A stretch of 64,000 nucleotides of DNA from Schistocephalus solidus. Its lineage: Eukaryota; Platyhelminthes; Cestoda; Diphyllobothriidea; Diphyllobothriidae. Where the stretch lies: NCBI GenBank assembly GCA_017591395.1, contig WEDG01001378.1, forward strand, positions 1 to 64,000, in the 5' to 3' direction. Position 1 is the first letter of the stretch, and the number at the start of each line of letters is the position of its first letter. Both the position numbers and the translations under genes were made by a program. The notes below the pieces were generated by a model, which saw nothing but the letters and a program-made list of their open reading frames with translations, did not search any database and had not been told where the DNA came from. Below are positions 44,331-56,335 of the stretch, in pieces.

Positions 44331-44738
44331 AGGTAAGGATGACTTATATGGCCCCTAAACAGGACATGGGAATAAGATCGTCCTTCAGAAGTAATAAATT
44401 TGGCCCTAAGCATATTTGCAGGATGGGTATAGTTTTCCGTGACCTTACCCTAACAAAAGCCCTAACATAATCATTAATCCTAGCCCCCAATCTTAACTCT
44501 ATAGCTACGCCAAATCCTAACCCTACCGTTTAAGATAATCCTAACCATAACTCTAAACTTTACCTTCACCTACTTTAAGGCAAATATTAACTCTAACTTT
44601 AAACCTACCCTTGCACTATAACCTACTCCTAAACATAAACCTCACCCTATTTTCTCAGGAGTTCGGGCAAAGACAACTGTATTGTAGTCGGTTCCTATTC
44701 TCACGTCCTGTCTAGGGGATCATATAAGTCATCCTTAG
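44331..44738. mobile_element. Telomere-like array in terminal inverted repeats (best copy)
   Basis: The left repeat (AAGGTAAGGATGACTTATAT, CCCCTAAACAGGACATGGGA) and right repeat (TCTCACGTCCTGTCTAGGGG, CATATAAGTCATCCTTA) are about 90-bp inverted copies. The middle (44440-44645) is a degenerate CCCTAA/CCTAAC array. There is no coding capacity; it is presumably non-autonomous. Confidence 0.8.
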
Positions 44739-45649
44739 TGGTTAAAGTAAGCGAAATGCTCAGCCCCACTTATGCCCTCTGATATTTCCAGGCCCTCCAC
44801 TAGATGGATCGGATTCCTGTTGGCTTTGCTCTTCTGCGGGTGAAGCATTTATAGAATAAGCAGAGTGGATGGAACATTTATGGAGTCACATGGGATTTTT
44901 TGAAATCTCGACAGACTAACTTATCTTCATAATTCGGTTGCCTTTTGAAAAGCGAGCCTCTAACCTCAGTTTTCTGTGTTTTTCACTCCGTAAATGTTGC
45001 AATTTTATTCATCCAACCGAACCCCATCGCCAGCTCCCACTTGCTGCAGGTTCAGTTTTGCCGGTCTTTTGATAGCCCTCAAGGTGTGTCGATTAAGTGT
45101 GGCAATCTTAGCGACGCTTTGTTCGAATAACTGCCGGTTATCGGAGCTACACCCTAAGAAGAAGGCACTCCATTCTAGGGATGGTCCAACTCTTATCTAG
45201 CGAAGGTCCCTTGTCAGATATTTAGGTTCTTTCGTTTAGTAAATGGGTTATCCCATGAGGGTATTACACGTGACCACTCTGACTGAACGCAGCTGAGCAA
45301 TATACTTAGCAATATTGTCGGGGCGGTCTATGAAGGCGAGGCCGGAAAAGCTAGGTTCCTACCCTTAACGTGGTTTTATTAGAAATTATACATCAAATCT
45401 CATGGATTTCACATGAAAAAAAACTGTTACGCGAGGTCACCCCACGCTGCATCTCCCAAAGTTTTACAGCAGGTAAGAAACTATCTTTCTTCAAAAGAAG
45501 GCTTTGTTTGCTTTATAACTTAATATTTACTTACATAAAAATCATTACTTTTCACTAAAAACTGTAATTTAAGGTAAAAGCTCTATTACAAATCACAAAC
45601 AATAAGGCTAAATATGACGGTGATTAAGGAACAGGGGCTCTTAAAAAGT
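44739..45649. other. Nothing recognised
   Basis: Short frames without support. Confidence 0.45.
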
Positions 45650-46405
45650 GTCTATAATGCACAATAATAAAAAATGCGCAATATTTATACTTACTGAACT
45701 GTCCGTTTACATTTATGACAGCATGAAGTCTGTCAGATATGAAACTAATCAGGTTGTCTATAGTGGTTTACCAAATGTTATAAATTATCAAAAAATCAAG
45801 TTTTTTCTTTGCCTTATACCACGGTCTTTTCATAACCGTGAAAATATTTTCACTTGGATTGTGATCGGGACTGTTGACAGGACAAAAAATTGATTGGGGC
45901 AGCATGCGGATAAGTTAGCTGTTATCTACAAAGTTGTATAATAGTTGCAAGGATTATCAAATTCATACCTCTTTAGGGCGATCAAATGGAGTATTATCCC
46001 TAAAGTTATGGTATCCATTCTGCGTCGGTGGAGGCCGTTATAACCGAAGATATCCTTTAAAATGTCAAGGTATACCTTGCTATTTATAGTCTCCGTTTTT
46101 GACCGCCAGATCGTTGATCTCCGAATATCAAGGCCATCTAAACCATCAGCTTTCGACAGTTCTGTCAACCTAGTGTGTTCTCAGGGAAATTTCTTTCCAC
46201 AAATGGCTATCTGGATCAACTTTGCAGGCCTATCTGAAAATAACGCTTCATAGTAGAAGTAAATGCTCTTCCAGAATGACGGCCTGTAATTCTTATCCAC
46301 TAAGAAACATTTCCTTATAAGTTTCCTACTTGAAAACGGCTTGAAAACGGCCTGGTGCATTTCGAATTCCTGCATCCCTTTCCTAATTGTCTTCATAGAG
46401 AACAT
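45650..46405 (-). pseudogene. Degenerate Tc1/mariner-type transposase
   Basis: Minus strand, across frame changes: 'SFWKSIYFYYEALFSDR' (first catalytic region, its Asp apparently replaced by Tyr) near 46270, 'CGKKFP' near 46185, 'ETINSKVYLDILKDIFG' near 46070, then a damaged second catalytic region. 'FCPVNSPDHNPSENIFTVMK' (third region with Glu, near 45865) and 'DNLISFISDRLHAVI' near 45730 follow. The order and the SPDxNPxEN motif fit Tc1-type transposases, which cut and paste elements by their terminal repeats. Terminal repeats were not found. The copy is dead. Confidence 0.65.
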
Positions 46406-46786
46406 CGGTAGATGTTCCCTGTGAAAGGTCTTACTCGGTATACAATGATACTTTTATAGTGTAAAACGAATAAAATCATCGTCCTACATTCTCGAGGATC
46501 CCTTTGGTCTCCCTGCTTATTTCTGGGCATGGTTCTATCATTAATAATGCGCTACAGAGTGACATTACTAATATAAAATATATGCTAATGACACTCCATC
46601 TGCTGCAAGTTTCTTTATTCGTTCATAGTCAACTGCAGATAGCAATTGTATGTACGTCTTTCGCGTACGGCATGACCGCCATGAAGAAACCAGTGGTTAA
46701 AAAGAACCATCAGGTGACTGCCTTCTTCCGCATAGGTTCAGAACGAAGGTCTCTCCTTACGCTCCCCGGACACTTGATGATGAGTA

Positions 46787-47492
<706 letters not shown>

Positions 47493-49054
47493 ATGATTGC
47501 TGACGGATCCTCGCAGGAGATTAAGATCTCAAAAATAAACAAATTTTCATATGCTTGAATAGATTTCGCGTTTGCACATGTAATCTCCTGGGCGTCAAGC
47601 CTTCGAATTCATTTGAGCTTCTATATTGTTAGTAGGCAATCGTTCATAAGTATTTGTTATAATCGAATGAGCCAATTCTGCAGGGACTGCTAGTACTTAT
47701 GCGTGTGTTGATCTGCCTTTTACGGTCGTCGTCACCGTCGCCACCACTTCTACTACTACCACAAACATTCCCACCACACCACCACCGCCAACACTCTAGG
47801 GCTCTCCTACTGATCCCTCGTAAATTAGGATTCGCAAACTGTATTTCTTAGTATATTTGTTGGTTCTAAAACTGGGCCTTCATGCGGCGTCGGCGGCGGC
47901 CTGAGGGGCTCGGGACTTTCCCATCTCATCCTCTCCATAACCTCCACCCACCTTCCTTCCACCCCTCACTTATAGGCATGCCGTCGGTCAAATGCAGATC
48001 AAAGAAAAGGACGCCTGTGGCCGCTGGTCCGCCCTGCCAATGTCAACACCATTGTAGTAAAACAGCAGTCCCACTACCTAATCCCGCTCTGGTCGACATC
48101 AACTCATCGGCGGAATGCGACGGAAACGACGAAGACGACGACCAAACTGGTGCCTGCACATGCGCGCGCACGAGCGCACGTCTACGAGCGAGCAATTCAA
48201 TTTTGCGCGTGCGTGCCTTTAACGGGATGGAGAATAAATCATACACACACACACACCCATGGAAGAAGCATAAAAGCCAGGTATTTCGTCCCTCCTGTGA
48301 AGCAAGAGTTTGAAGAAGCCCCCCCCCTCCCCACCCATTTTGCGCAAGACGAGTAATTTGGCCAGCAAAATTTCTCATTAGGGCCATGTGGAACAGGCGA
48401 ACGTTTAGTGTGGTCAGTGTCAGTGTGCGCGCGCGTGCCTGGGAAATTGCCCCCAATGCCATAAACTTTGCGTCTGAGGGTGTAAAGGTGAGACGAAGAC
48501 GAAGGGGAGGGGTGGGGGGTCGGGTTTGGTCGTTGCAGGAGTGGCGTGCACTGAAACATCTCACGCCATTTTAAACCCCCACGAAGTTCATCGTGGTTAC
48601 ATAAAGCTGTCGCCGGAGTTAGGCGCGTTCGCAAGGCGGGAATCTAAAACCAACTTTTAGCCCAGTCTGAAACTTTCTTACTTATAAAGTGCCAAAGCCT
48701 TGGCGTAATCGCGCGAGTGTTTGTACGCAGGGAGCTATGGCAGAGCCATAAATTGGCTAAATTTAAATCAGACAGAAAGGTGAACCCGTGGACGTAACAT
48801 TGTATGGTAAATGCACTTTCCCATGACCTAGTTAGTTTCATTAGTTGACTATTCACACTTCGAGAAAGAAAGGAATAAAATAAGGGGGCTTCTTTACTTG
48901 AAGTTGGACGAGTATAGGACCGAATAGGGTGTTCATCAGTAGGGCTGTAACTCCCGGACCTCGAAAAAATCGGTCGGGAGTTCTTTCAGATGTGCCAGCT
49001 TTCTATCTACTTTCAAAATTAGAGACATCTACAGTTGCTCATTGGGTAGTGGGT
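47493..49054. other. No gene established; GC-rich block
   Basis: A plus-strand frame at 47882-48313 is open. Within it CCCCTCACTTATAG|GC could be an acceptor before 'MPSVKCRSKKRTP'. Alternating GC/CA sequence at 48160-48260 and 48415-48440 resembles the 13.7-kb block. The evidence is too thin for a gene call. Confidence 0.35.
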
Positions 49055-51020
49055 AGTATGGAACCGGCCGCTGCTCGCAAATTCCTGGGAAATTACGGAT
49101 AGGGTTGAGGTTAGGGGTATACTCAAGGTAAGGTTGGGGTTACGTATGGGAACGTGATTAAGATTATGGTTATGTTTAAAGGTTGTGTTAGGGTAATTGT
49201 TAAGCTTGGGACACTAGAAGAGGTACCCGACCTAGAAGTTAGCACAACGCCATCTGCAGTACGTGGAGTGGGCGTTCCTAGTCCCGTATCTTGTCGGTGG
49301 AGGTGAAGGGCATGCAAGCAAATGACACCGCTGATTGGTTACAGAAAGACTGCATGTAACTGAATGAAGTGACCACGGATGAATATTTTGAATAAGACCC
49401 ATTGATTCGCCATACATAGTGGCATAGGTAATTGGCCTTGTTATAGGACTTGAAAAGGACCGTTTGACTTTGTGGCTGTCATAGGGCTCGACTCCACACA
49501 AAACTCGCCGATTAGCCAGACTTATAGCCTACACCGAAATGCATCGATTACAAAAGTGGTTCGTCGCTCACTTGAAGAGAAGATATTCTTTTCCCAAAAC
49601 ACATGAAAGGGCAACTTCAAAGATACAGTTCAGAAACAGGATTCGGTCGGTGAAACAATACTTGTATTGCCCTGACATTTGGCAAAAATTGTTGGGAAGA
49701 CAGGAAAATATGAAACATCCCGCAATACGGGTGCCTTACACCAACTTCCAGGAAGATTAGGGTTAGGGTTATGGTAGAGAGAGGAATACGCTTTATTTTG
49801 AAGTATCATTCAAAATTTTCCGCAAAAATATAAATGGCTCCATTCACTAAGATAATAGGAAAAGTAAACATAATATGCAAGAATCAAAGAGTCAAAAATG
49901 GACATATAGTGGGGAGACAGTTCTAGTCTCAACTTTTTTATTTCAGTCTCTTCACACGTAAGGTAACGTGCTAGAAATGGCAAAACGGAGCACTGGTATG
50001 CCGTTGTACGGCAGGCTATATGGCGAAAGCCTTGGCGCATCGGACGGGAAGACTTAACAGCAATCAGCTCAGAGTGGAGGGGATGGGTTACATCATCAAG
50101 GATTCGCCCGGCGAATTGTTTGACTGTCGTAAAGTGTCGTTTTGCTATCAAATCCACTAAAACAGTATAAGAAACACCAGCAGCAGAAGAGAGCATTCTG
50201 AGAATACGTTTAAAAATCAAAAAATCCTTTTTAAGCAAAGCTGAAAAAATCACGGGAGAGCAATAAAGGATGAGGGGAAGAACACATGCCTCTATAAATC
50301 GCCAGATAAAGGCCTGAGGTGTGTGATAGGAACGTAAACGGTGAATATAATATAGAAGTTTACAAATTTTTGTAAAAAGAGTATCGATATGTTGGGAGAA
50401 TGAAAGATGCGATTTCAGAGTAACGCCAAGGTACCGAAAAGTGGATACCTCGTTGGGATGGATGGCTGAGAATTGAGAACTAGGGGATGGTCGCAGGTGA
50501 AAAACACATTGGACAGACTTCTCATGGTTCAGTTGAAGGCCATTATCTGACGACCAGGCTGCAACATGGTCGAGGCCATTCTTCAGACACTGGAGATGTG
50601 TCTGATTTTTAAGAGGATGATCAACAACCATGTCATCGGCATATTTGATGTACAGACAGTCGTTTGGTGATCTCAAATCATCAGTATGAATAGAGAAGAG
50701 ATGAGGGGATAAGATGGCACCTTGAAGAACACCGCAGTTGTTTGGAAGGACAGTAGATTTCCACTTGCCGGATTGTACGAATTGAGTGCGGGAAGTAAAA
50801 TAATCTTCAAGCTAAGAGACAACCCAGCCGGGAGAGCCAGACGCGGATGTTTTATTAAGGAGGAGATGGCGCGGGAAGGGTGAAGAGTTAGGGTGTAGGT
50901 TAGGTTTGAGGTTAAATTTATATTTTAAGTCAGATTTAAGGTTTGTGTAAGCATAATATTAAGGTAAGGGTTAGAACATAGGATAACATACCCTTTCTGG
51001 AGGTTTTCCTCTTTTCATGT
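49055..51020. mobile_element. Telomere-like element interrupted by a LINE fragment
   Basis: TTAGGG-type variants lie at 49090-49205, 49758-49775 and 50885-50985. The outer borders resemble this family's inner terminal repeats: TTCCTGGGAAATTACGG near 49082 and ATACCCTTTCTGGAGG near 50990. The CR1-like RT at 49810-50878 lies between. Read as one nested unit, the LINE was inserted into the array. The 49210-49745 part is unexplained. Confidence 0.45.
49810..50878 (-). pseudogene. CR1/Jockey-like LINE reverse transcriptase fragment
   Basis: The minus strand starts at about 50878 ('GSPGWVVS') with one in-frame TAG at about 50815 in place of the expected Trp region. 'LEDYFTSRTQFVQSGKW' and 'CGVLQGAILSPHLFSI' (motif B) follow, then 'YIKYADDMVV' (motif C with both Asp) at about 50640. 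An open run of 288 codons continues through 'FRYLGVTLKSHLSFSQHI' to 49810. It lacks the endonuclease and motif A, so it is 5'-truncated. Preservation is much better than in the related copy at 6.5-7.4 kb, so it is a younger insertion. Confidence 0.85.
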
Positions 51021-51171
51021 CTTGGAAAAATTATTAAAGAGAACAACGTCAGTGCAATTTCCTCAAACTAGAAGAATTCTGACACCTCCCTAGTCATCGC
51101 TGAAAGTTACACTCGAATAAGTACACCTCCATTTAGGTATAGGGTGTTTTTTAGTTCATTGTTGATACCTC

Positions 51172-51920
51172 TTAAAGGGATCGAACATTCCAGGCTGCTA
51201 GAGTGAGCAAGCTTACTCGAGCAGTCTGGGGGGTACCTCGGAGGGTACGGTGGGGGGGTTGGGAGAGGAGTTTTTGTCGGTTTTGTTTAGAGTTTTCGAC
51301 CGCATGTAATTGCAGTCTGCTAGCCACGGTCTGCTGCAGCTTTCGTGCGAGCAAGGATATGTTTAGGGCACCTTTTCTAGCCCCCTCCCCCGCGAGGGGG
51401 TAAGCAGTTCTGTCCCTAAATAGGGCTGCTGAGTCATCCCAGGCGGCTACCGAACTCCACTATGGGTCACGATTTGGGCTGCCTATGTGATTGCATTTCA
51501 CCATCACCCTAGGACATTTTCGATCGTGGGGGAGGAGGGAAGGGTGAGGAGAGAGGGAGAAGGGAAGAAGTACAAGTAAAGGAGAGGAGATAGAGAGGAT
51601 GAAAGAAGGGCGAGAGGAGGGGGAGGAGTCGAAGTAGGAGGGGAGGGAGAGGAGAGTTGGGAGTGGGCTGTGAAGCGGAGCTTGGGGACGGGAGGGGAGA
51701 AAGAGCAGGGGGAAGGGAGCAGACGTACCGGGTGTGAAGACACACACAGCACCGGAGACCCTCACATGGTTTAGCCCGCCAGTCGTGGTTGTTGCCCGGG
51801 GTGTGGCCGCTGGAAAGAACCAGCTTCAAAGAGCCACAGGTAAGAGTTGGGTACCGGCTAGATGTGGCCACAGGAGCATTCACAACCTATACGAGAGAGA
51901 TGGAGCGACCAAATGCTATC
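51172..51920 (-). mobile_element. LINE copy D, 5' leader and start of endonuclease
   Basis: The minus strand matches the copy B leader (GTGGCCGCTGG, GGTTTAGCCCGCC, CGGTAGCCGCCTGGGATGAC) and ends in '[11 protein letters not shown]' at 51172, the first catalytic motif of the endonuclease. The rest is absent. The leader is expanded by a purine-rich insert at 51520-51720. Confidence 0.75.
51520..51720 (+). repeat. Polypurine (GA-rich) tract
   Basis: About 200 bp of almost pure purines on the plus strand (GGGAGGAGGGAAGGGTGAGG). It replaces the shorter GA segment at 55675-55700 in copy B. Such tracts can form triplex DNA. Confidence 0.85.
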
Positions 51921-52560
51921 TGCGTGGTGCTACCGTAACTAGTACCTCTACACCCCATCCACACACGACAGTTCGACCGTCGATTACGACGAGGTCCACC
52001 GTATGCTCCACGAGTGTGTGGTGCGGGGACGGTGACTTGCGCTTGATTTAGTTAACAGGGGTAGTAGGCTTGTGCTGCAGCTACCGCACTATCTCCTCCT
52101 CCCCCACCTGAGCCCAGTGTCATGACAGATTCAAGACGACCGGAAATGGGAGAGAGCGCAGGTGGCTGGCGCGGCCGGTGCCGCCCCTGGGCGTACCACC
52201 ACACCTGGCTCGGATCCCACGGAGTGGGAGTGCCATAAAGGCCTTATTAGGAAGGAGCCATTGCAGCCTGACTCTCAGTCTGCCAGTCAGGCACTCCCCA
52301 CAAAACACACGTTGGGCTGACCACGCGGTCCGAGTTATCCCGTCAGTTGGCAACCTTCCAAGCCACGGCTTTTAGCGCAACGTGATAGTTTCAAGCACGT
52401 CAGATTGTTTATAGTGAGGAAAATGCGCCGAGCTGTTGACCTCACTCTCTCCCACACCACCACAATCAGACCACCGTCCGAGCCAGTCAGTTGTCTGATG
52501 TGGGAGTGGGAGCATTGGCTGACGGGTCGGCGTACCCGTCTTCGCGCGCCACAGCACAAC
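51921..52560 (-). repeat. LINE UTR repeat (minus strand)
   Basis: Minus-strand match to 17.93-18.47 kb: CCAACTGACGGGATAACTCG, AGTCAGGCTGCAATGGCTCC, GGATCCGAGCCAGGTGTGGT and GCAGCACAAGCCTAC. It joins the 3' end of copy B (52790-52561) to the leader of copy D, in head-to-tail order. Confidence 0.8.
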
Positions 52561-52790
52561 ATGGCCCTCATAACGCACACACCATGATTCACAAACTCAG
52601 GGAATATGGAGGAGCCATCGCCGTCTGACTCCCAGTCCACTGGTCAGCCACTCGCCACACACAGCACATACACTGAGCTGACGGCGTGGTCTATTGTAAT
52701 CGTCTGATTGGCAGCCTTCCAAGTCACAGTTTCTAGGACACTGGCATATTCTCAGATACATGGTGATGGTGAATGCGTTGTGTATGTGCT
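52561..52790 (-). repeat. LINE 3' UTR of copy B
   Basis: The minus strand (ATGTATCTGAGAATATGCCA, TTGGAAGGCTGCCAATCAG) matches the sequence after the last zinc finger at 56410-56335 (ATGTACCTGAGAATATCACG, ATGGAAGGCTGCCAATCTG). It follows directly on RT sequence, so the finger region is deleted in copy B. Confidence 0.7.
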
Positions 52791-54225
52791 CAGGAAAAAA
52801 CCGTGGCGATTCCTCACGGAAGCCTGACTGGTTTTGGGGATCCGTTGGGCAACCTCATCATCGATTCTCGTGTTGCGTGAGAGCTTGCTCCCTAGATAAG
52901 CGAAGGTTTCCACATTTTTGAGTTGAGCACCGTTTACAGTGATTCGGAGAGCCGTGTATTCCGCGCTGTTTGGCAGCTGAGGCATGACAACCATTTTGGC
53001 TGTACTGATTGTTAATCCAAAATCGGCGCAGCCTGTGGCGAAGAGGTCCGTACTCCTTTCATGTCCTCCTCCCTTATGGTGTTAAGGGCGAAGTAGTCCG
53101 CGAAGAGCAAGTCATGGATTGTAGTCGTAGACATACGCGTTGAATCCTGCATACGCCGACTGTTGAGAAGGTGTCCGTCAGTTATATAGGCGATGTGGAT
53201 CCCAGGCTGCTCGGCAAGGTAGGCGTCCATCAGAATAGCCGAGAACATGCGACTGAACAGGATGGGGGCCAATACGCAGCCCTGCTTCACTCCGTTGGTC
53301 ACTGCGAATGCTTCGGATACCGTCCGGTTTTCAGTGAGGCGCGCCGTCATCCCGTCATAAAGCTGACGCACTATGTGCTTGAAACGCTCAGGACAGCCGA
53401 ATTTCTGCATGACTTTCCATAGTCCGTCACGATTCACTGTGTCAAAGGCTTTCGGCAGATCCACGAAGGTAGTATATAGGTGAGGTCACATCTCCTGACA
53501 CTTCTCTTGTAGCTGGCGGGTAGTAAAGATCATGTCGGTTGTTCTGCGGTGTCGGCGGAATCTACATTGGCTATCCGGGAGCAGGCCATGCTCTAGGTGA
53601 CCGTTCAGACGTTTAAGAAAGATACAGGCGAAGATCTTCCCGGTGATGTTGAGAAACGAGATGCCTCTGTGATTATCACAGAGTTGTCGGTTCCCCTTCC
53701 GCTTGTAGAGCTGGATTATGGTCGCGTATTTGAAATCCTGAGGATTTTGTCCTTGGCGCCACATCTCCTGGAAGAGTGTTGTGAGTTCTGCCATCAGCCG
53801 GGGCCCACCGTGCTTGTAGACTTCCGGTGGGATTGCGTCGGATCCCGGTGCTTTACCGCTGAAAAGCTGCAGCACGGCCCAGATGGTTTCTATTAGGGAA
53901 GGCGGCAGGTTCAGGTCATTGTTCGTGTCCACTTGTGGGAGCCGGTCAATGGCAGCATCGGAGATGGCGGATGATCAATTTAGGACACTGCTGAAGTGCT
54001 CGGCCCAGCGCTTCAGTATTTGCGATTTCTCTGTCAGCAGTGTTGTACCGTCAGAGCTGTGCAACGGTGCAGTCCCCTTGATGCAGGGCCCTTAGATGCC
54101 CTTGAGGGCTTTGAAAATATTTTTCATTTCATTGCGGTCCGCATACCCCTGGATTTCCTCAGCCTTTCGGATCATCAAGGCGTCCTGCATCTCCCACAGC
54201 CGTTGCTGTAGAAGGCGGCGGCATC
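52791..54225 (-). pseudogene. LINE copy B, reverse transcriptase (broken)
   Basis: Minus strand: 'DLNLPPSLIETIWAV' at about 53915, 'GKAPGSDAIPPEVYKHGG' at about 53850, 'GISFLNITGKIFACIFL' at about 53665, '[15 protein letters not shown]' (motif A) at about 53460, 'NGVKQGCVLAPILFSRMF' (motif B) at about 53300, then 'LLFADYFALN'. Motif C reads FADY, so one of its two aspartates is lost. A stop interrupts between 'LQEKCQEM' and 'PKAFD' at about 53488, and TGA at about 54299-54301 matches the stop in copy A. It ends inside 'SVRNRHG', fused to the 3' UTR. Confidence 0.85.
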
Positions 54226-55497
54226 TTAAGAAGGCTGCTTTGGTGGCGTCAGTCCGAAGGTCCATGTAGGCTTTGTACAGTCCATTCTTCTCAGCAAGTC
54301 AGTTGCTGATGTCGGCGTCATTGTCATCAAACCAGTCATAGTGTTGACGGCATGTGCTTCCGAGGATTTGAGGGCGGTGGACTGGATGACATTTTGCAGT
54401 TGACACCATCGTGTTTCCGCGGTGGCGTTATTATCTGGAGCATGCAGGTTCTGCAGTTTCTGGGTTATTTGGTTGCTGAAATCAAAACAGAGAGCAGGCA
54501 AATTTAATAAAATAGTATTTAACTTAACTGGTGGCCTCTTACCTTGGGGCCTTCGTCGGGGTTGAAGTCTGAGCCTCATCTGGGAGATGACGAGGCGGTG
54601 ATCCGTCCAACCATCGGCATCGCGGATCGCCTTGGTTACCAGCACATCCTGTCGATCTCGCCTCCGGACGAGAACATAGTCCAGCAGCTGCCAGTGTCGC
54701 GATCGAGGGTGCATCCACGTGGCCTTCTCCCGCGTCGGAAGGCGGAATAAGGTGTTGGTCAGCAGGAGACGGTGTTCCGCACACGTTCGCAGAAGAAGGA
54801 GGCCGTTATCGTTGCAGCTATCGAGAACATGGGGACCCAGCACTCTCTGCCAGGCAGCGTGGTCCGTCCCGACGCGGGCGTTGAAGTCACCAAGGACAAT
54901 TAACTTGTCCACCTTCGGCACAGTCGCCAGCAGGGTGTGCAGGTCCTCGTAGAATTTGTCCTTTGACATATCAGAGCTGGTCATTGGTGAAGCGTAGGCG
55001 CTGATGATGGTGACGAACTGGTCTCCCCAAAGAGGCAGGCGGAGGCTCATCAGGTGATCATTGATACCCCGCGGCAGACAGGGCAGACGTCCCACGATGT
55101 CGTTCCGGCTGGCAAAGGCAACGCCATCGTCGCGCCGCTCTGCCTTTGGCCGGCCGCTCCAGAAGGTGTAGCCGGCACCCACCTCCTCCAGCTGACCCTG
55201 CTCAGAGAATCGGGTCTCGCTGAGAGCAGCAATGTCCACCTTGTATCGTGCCAGTTTCCGAGCGCCTAGCACCGTCCTCCGTGCCGGCCCGTTGCACCTA
55301 GGATTGTCTAAAAGGGAATAAACATTCCAGGCTGCTAGTGTGAGTGGATTCACCCGAGCAGCCTGGAGGGTATGGCGAGGGGGGATTAGGACGGGGGTTA
55401 TTGTTGTTTGTTTGAGTTTTACGACCGCGTATTTTGCTATCTGCGAGCCACGGCCGGCTGCAGAAGACGTGAGACCCAGCATTTGTTTAGGGCACAT
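54226..55497 (-). CDS. LINE copy B, intact endonuclease frame (423 codons)
   Basis: ATG at 55497-55495 opens 423 codons. APE-type endonuclease residues are all present: Asn58 in 'LAAWNV', Glu94 in 'SETRF', Asp204 and Asn206 in 'LGDFNARVG', Asp273 in '[10 protein letters not shown]', and Asp299-His300 in 'WTDH'. This domain nicks DNA for target-primed reverse transcription. After about residue 370 the frame leaves the RT reading ('SSEAHAVNT...'), as it does in copy A, so no RT is attached. It could in principle yield a stand-alone endonuclease; whether it is expressed is unknown. Confidence 0.75.
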   Translation of the reverse strand: MCPKQMLGLTSSAAGRGSQIAKYAVVKLKQTTITPVLIPPRHTLQAARVNPLTLAAWNVYSLLDNPRCNGPARRTVLGARKLARYKVDIAALSETRFSEQGQLEEVGAGYTFWSGRPKAERRDDGVAFASRNDIVGRLPCLPRGINDHLMSLRLPLWGDQFVTIISAYASPMTSSDMSKDKFYEDLHTLLATVPKVDKLIVLGDFNARVGTDHAAWQRVLGPHVLDSCNDNGLLLLRTCAEHRLLLTNTLFRLPTREKATWMHPRSRHWQLLDYVLVRRRDRQDVLVTKAIRDADGWTDHRLVISQMRLRLQPRRRPQGKRPPVKLNTILLNLPALCFDFSNQITQKLQNLHAPDNNATAETRWCQLQNVIQSTALKSSEAHAVNTMTGLMTMTPTSATDLLRRMDCTKPTWTFGLTPPKQPS

Positions 55498-55920
55498 GTT
55501 CTAGCCCCTTCCTTCGCGAGTGGTCAAGCAGTGCTGTACCTAAATAGGGCTGCTCGGACATCCCAGACGGCTGCCGAACTCCACTAAGGGTCACGGTTTT
55601 GTTTTAGTGGGAGAGCGACCCGAGTTAGCCTGGGCCGCTTACGGGGTTGCTGTTGCCCCCACCATAGGACTTTTTGAGAGAGGGGAGGTGGAAAGTTTGG
55701 GAGTCAGACATACCGGATGTGGAGGCACACACAACACCGGAGACCCTCACCTGGTTTAGCCCGCCGGTTGTGACAGTTGCCCGGGGGTGTGGCCGCTGGG
55801 AAGAACCAAACTTCGAGGAGCCACAGGTGAGAGTTGGGTACCAGTTAGAGGCGGCCACAGGAGCATTCAAAACCTATACTAGAGAGATAGAGCGACCAAA
55901 TGCTATCTGCGTGGTGCTAC
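55498..55920 (-). mobile_element. LINE copy B, 5' leader
   Basis: Colinear with the copy A leader at 18.69-19.2 kb (minus strand TTGAATGCTCCTGTGGCCGC, AGGTGAGGGTCTCCGGTGTT, CCCTATTTAGGTACAGCAC). It runs directly into the endonuclease ATG. Confidence 0.75.
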
Positions 55921-56335
55921 CCGTAACTAGTACCTCTACACCCCATCCACACACGACAGTTCGACCGTCGATTACGACGAGGTCCACCGTATGCTCCACG
56001 AGTGTGTGGTGCAGGGACGGTGACTTGCGCTTGATTTAGTTTACAGGGGTAGGAGGCTTGTGCTGCATCTACCGCACTATCTCCTGCTCCCCCACCTGAG
56101 CCCAGTGTCATGGCAGAGTCAAGACGACCGGAGATCGGAGAGGGTGCAGGTGGCTGGCGCGGCTGGAGCCGCGCCTGGGTGTACCACCACATCTGACTCG
56201 GATCCCACGGAGTGGGAGTGCCATAAAGGCCTTATTAGGAAGGAGCCATTGCGGCCTGACTCTCAGTCCGCCGGTCAACCACTCCACACAAAACATACAC
56301 TGGGCCGACGACTTGGTCTGTTGTAATCTTCAGAT
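55921..56335 (-). repeat. LINE UTR repeat (minus strand)
   Basis: Blocks AGTCAGGCCGCAATGGCTCC, GGATCCGAGTCAGATGTGGT, CTTGACTCTGCCATGACACT and GTCGTAATCGACGGTCGAAC. It links the 3' end of an upstream LINE copy to the leader of copy B. Confidence 0.8.
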
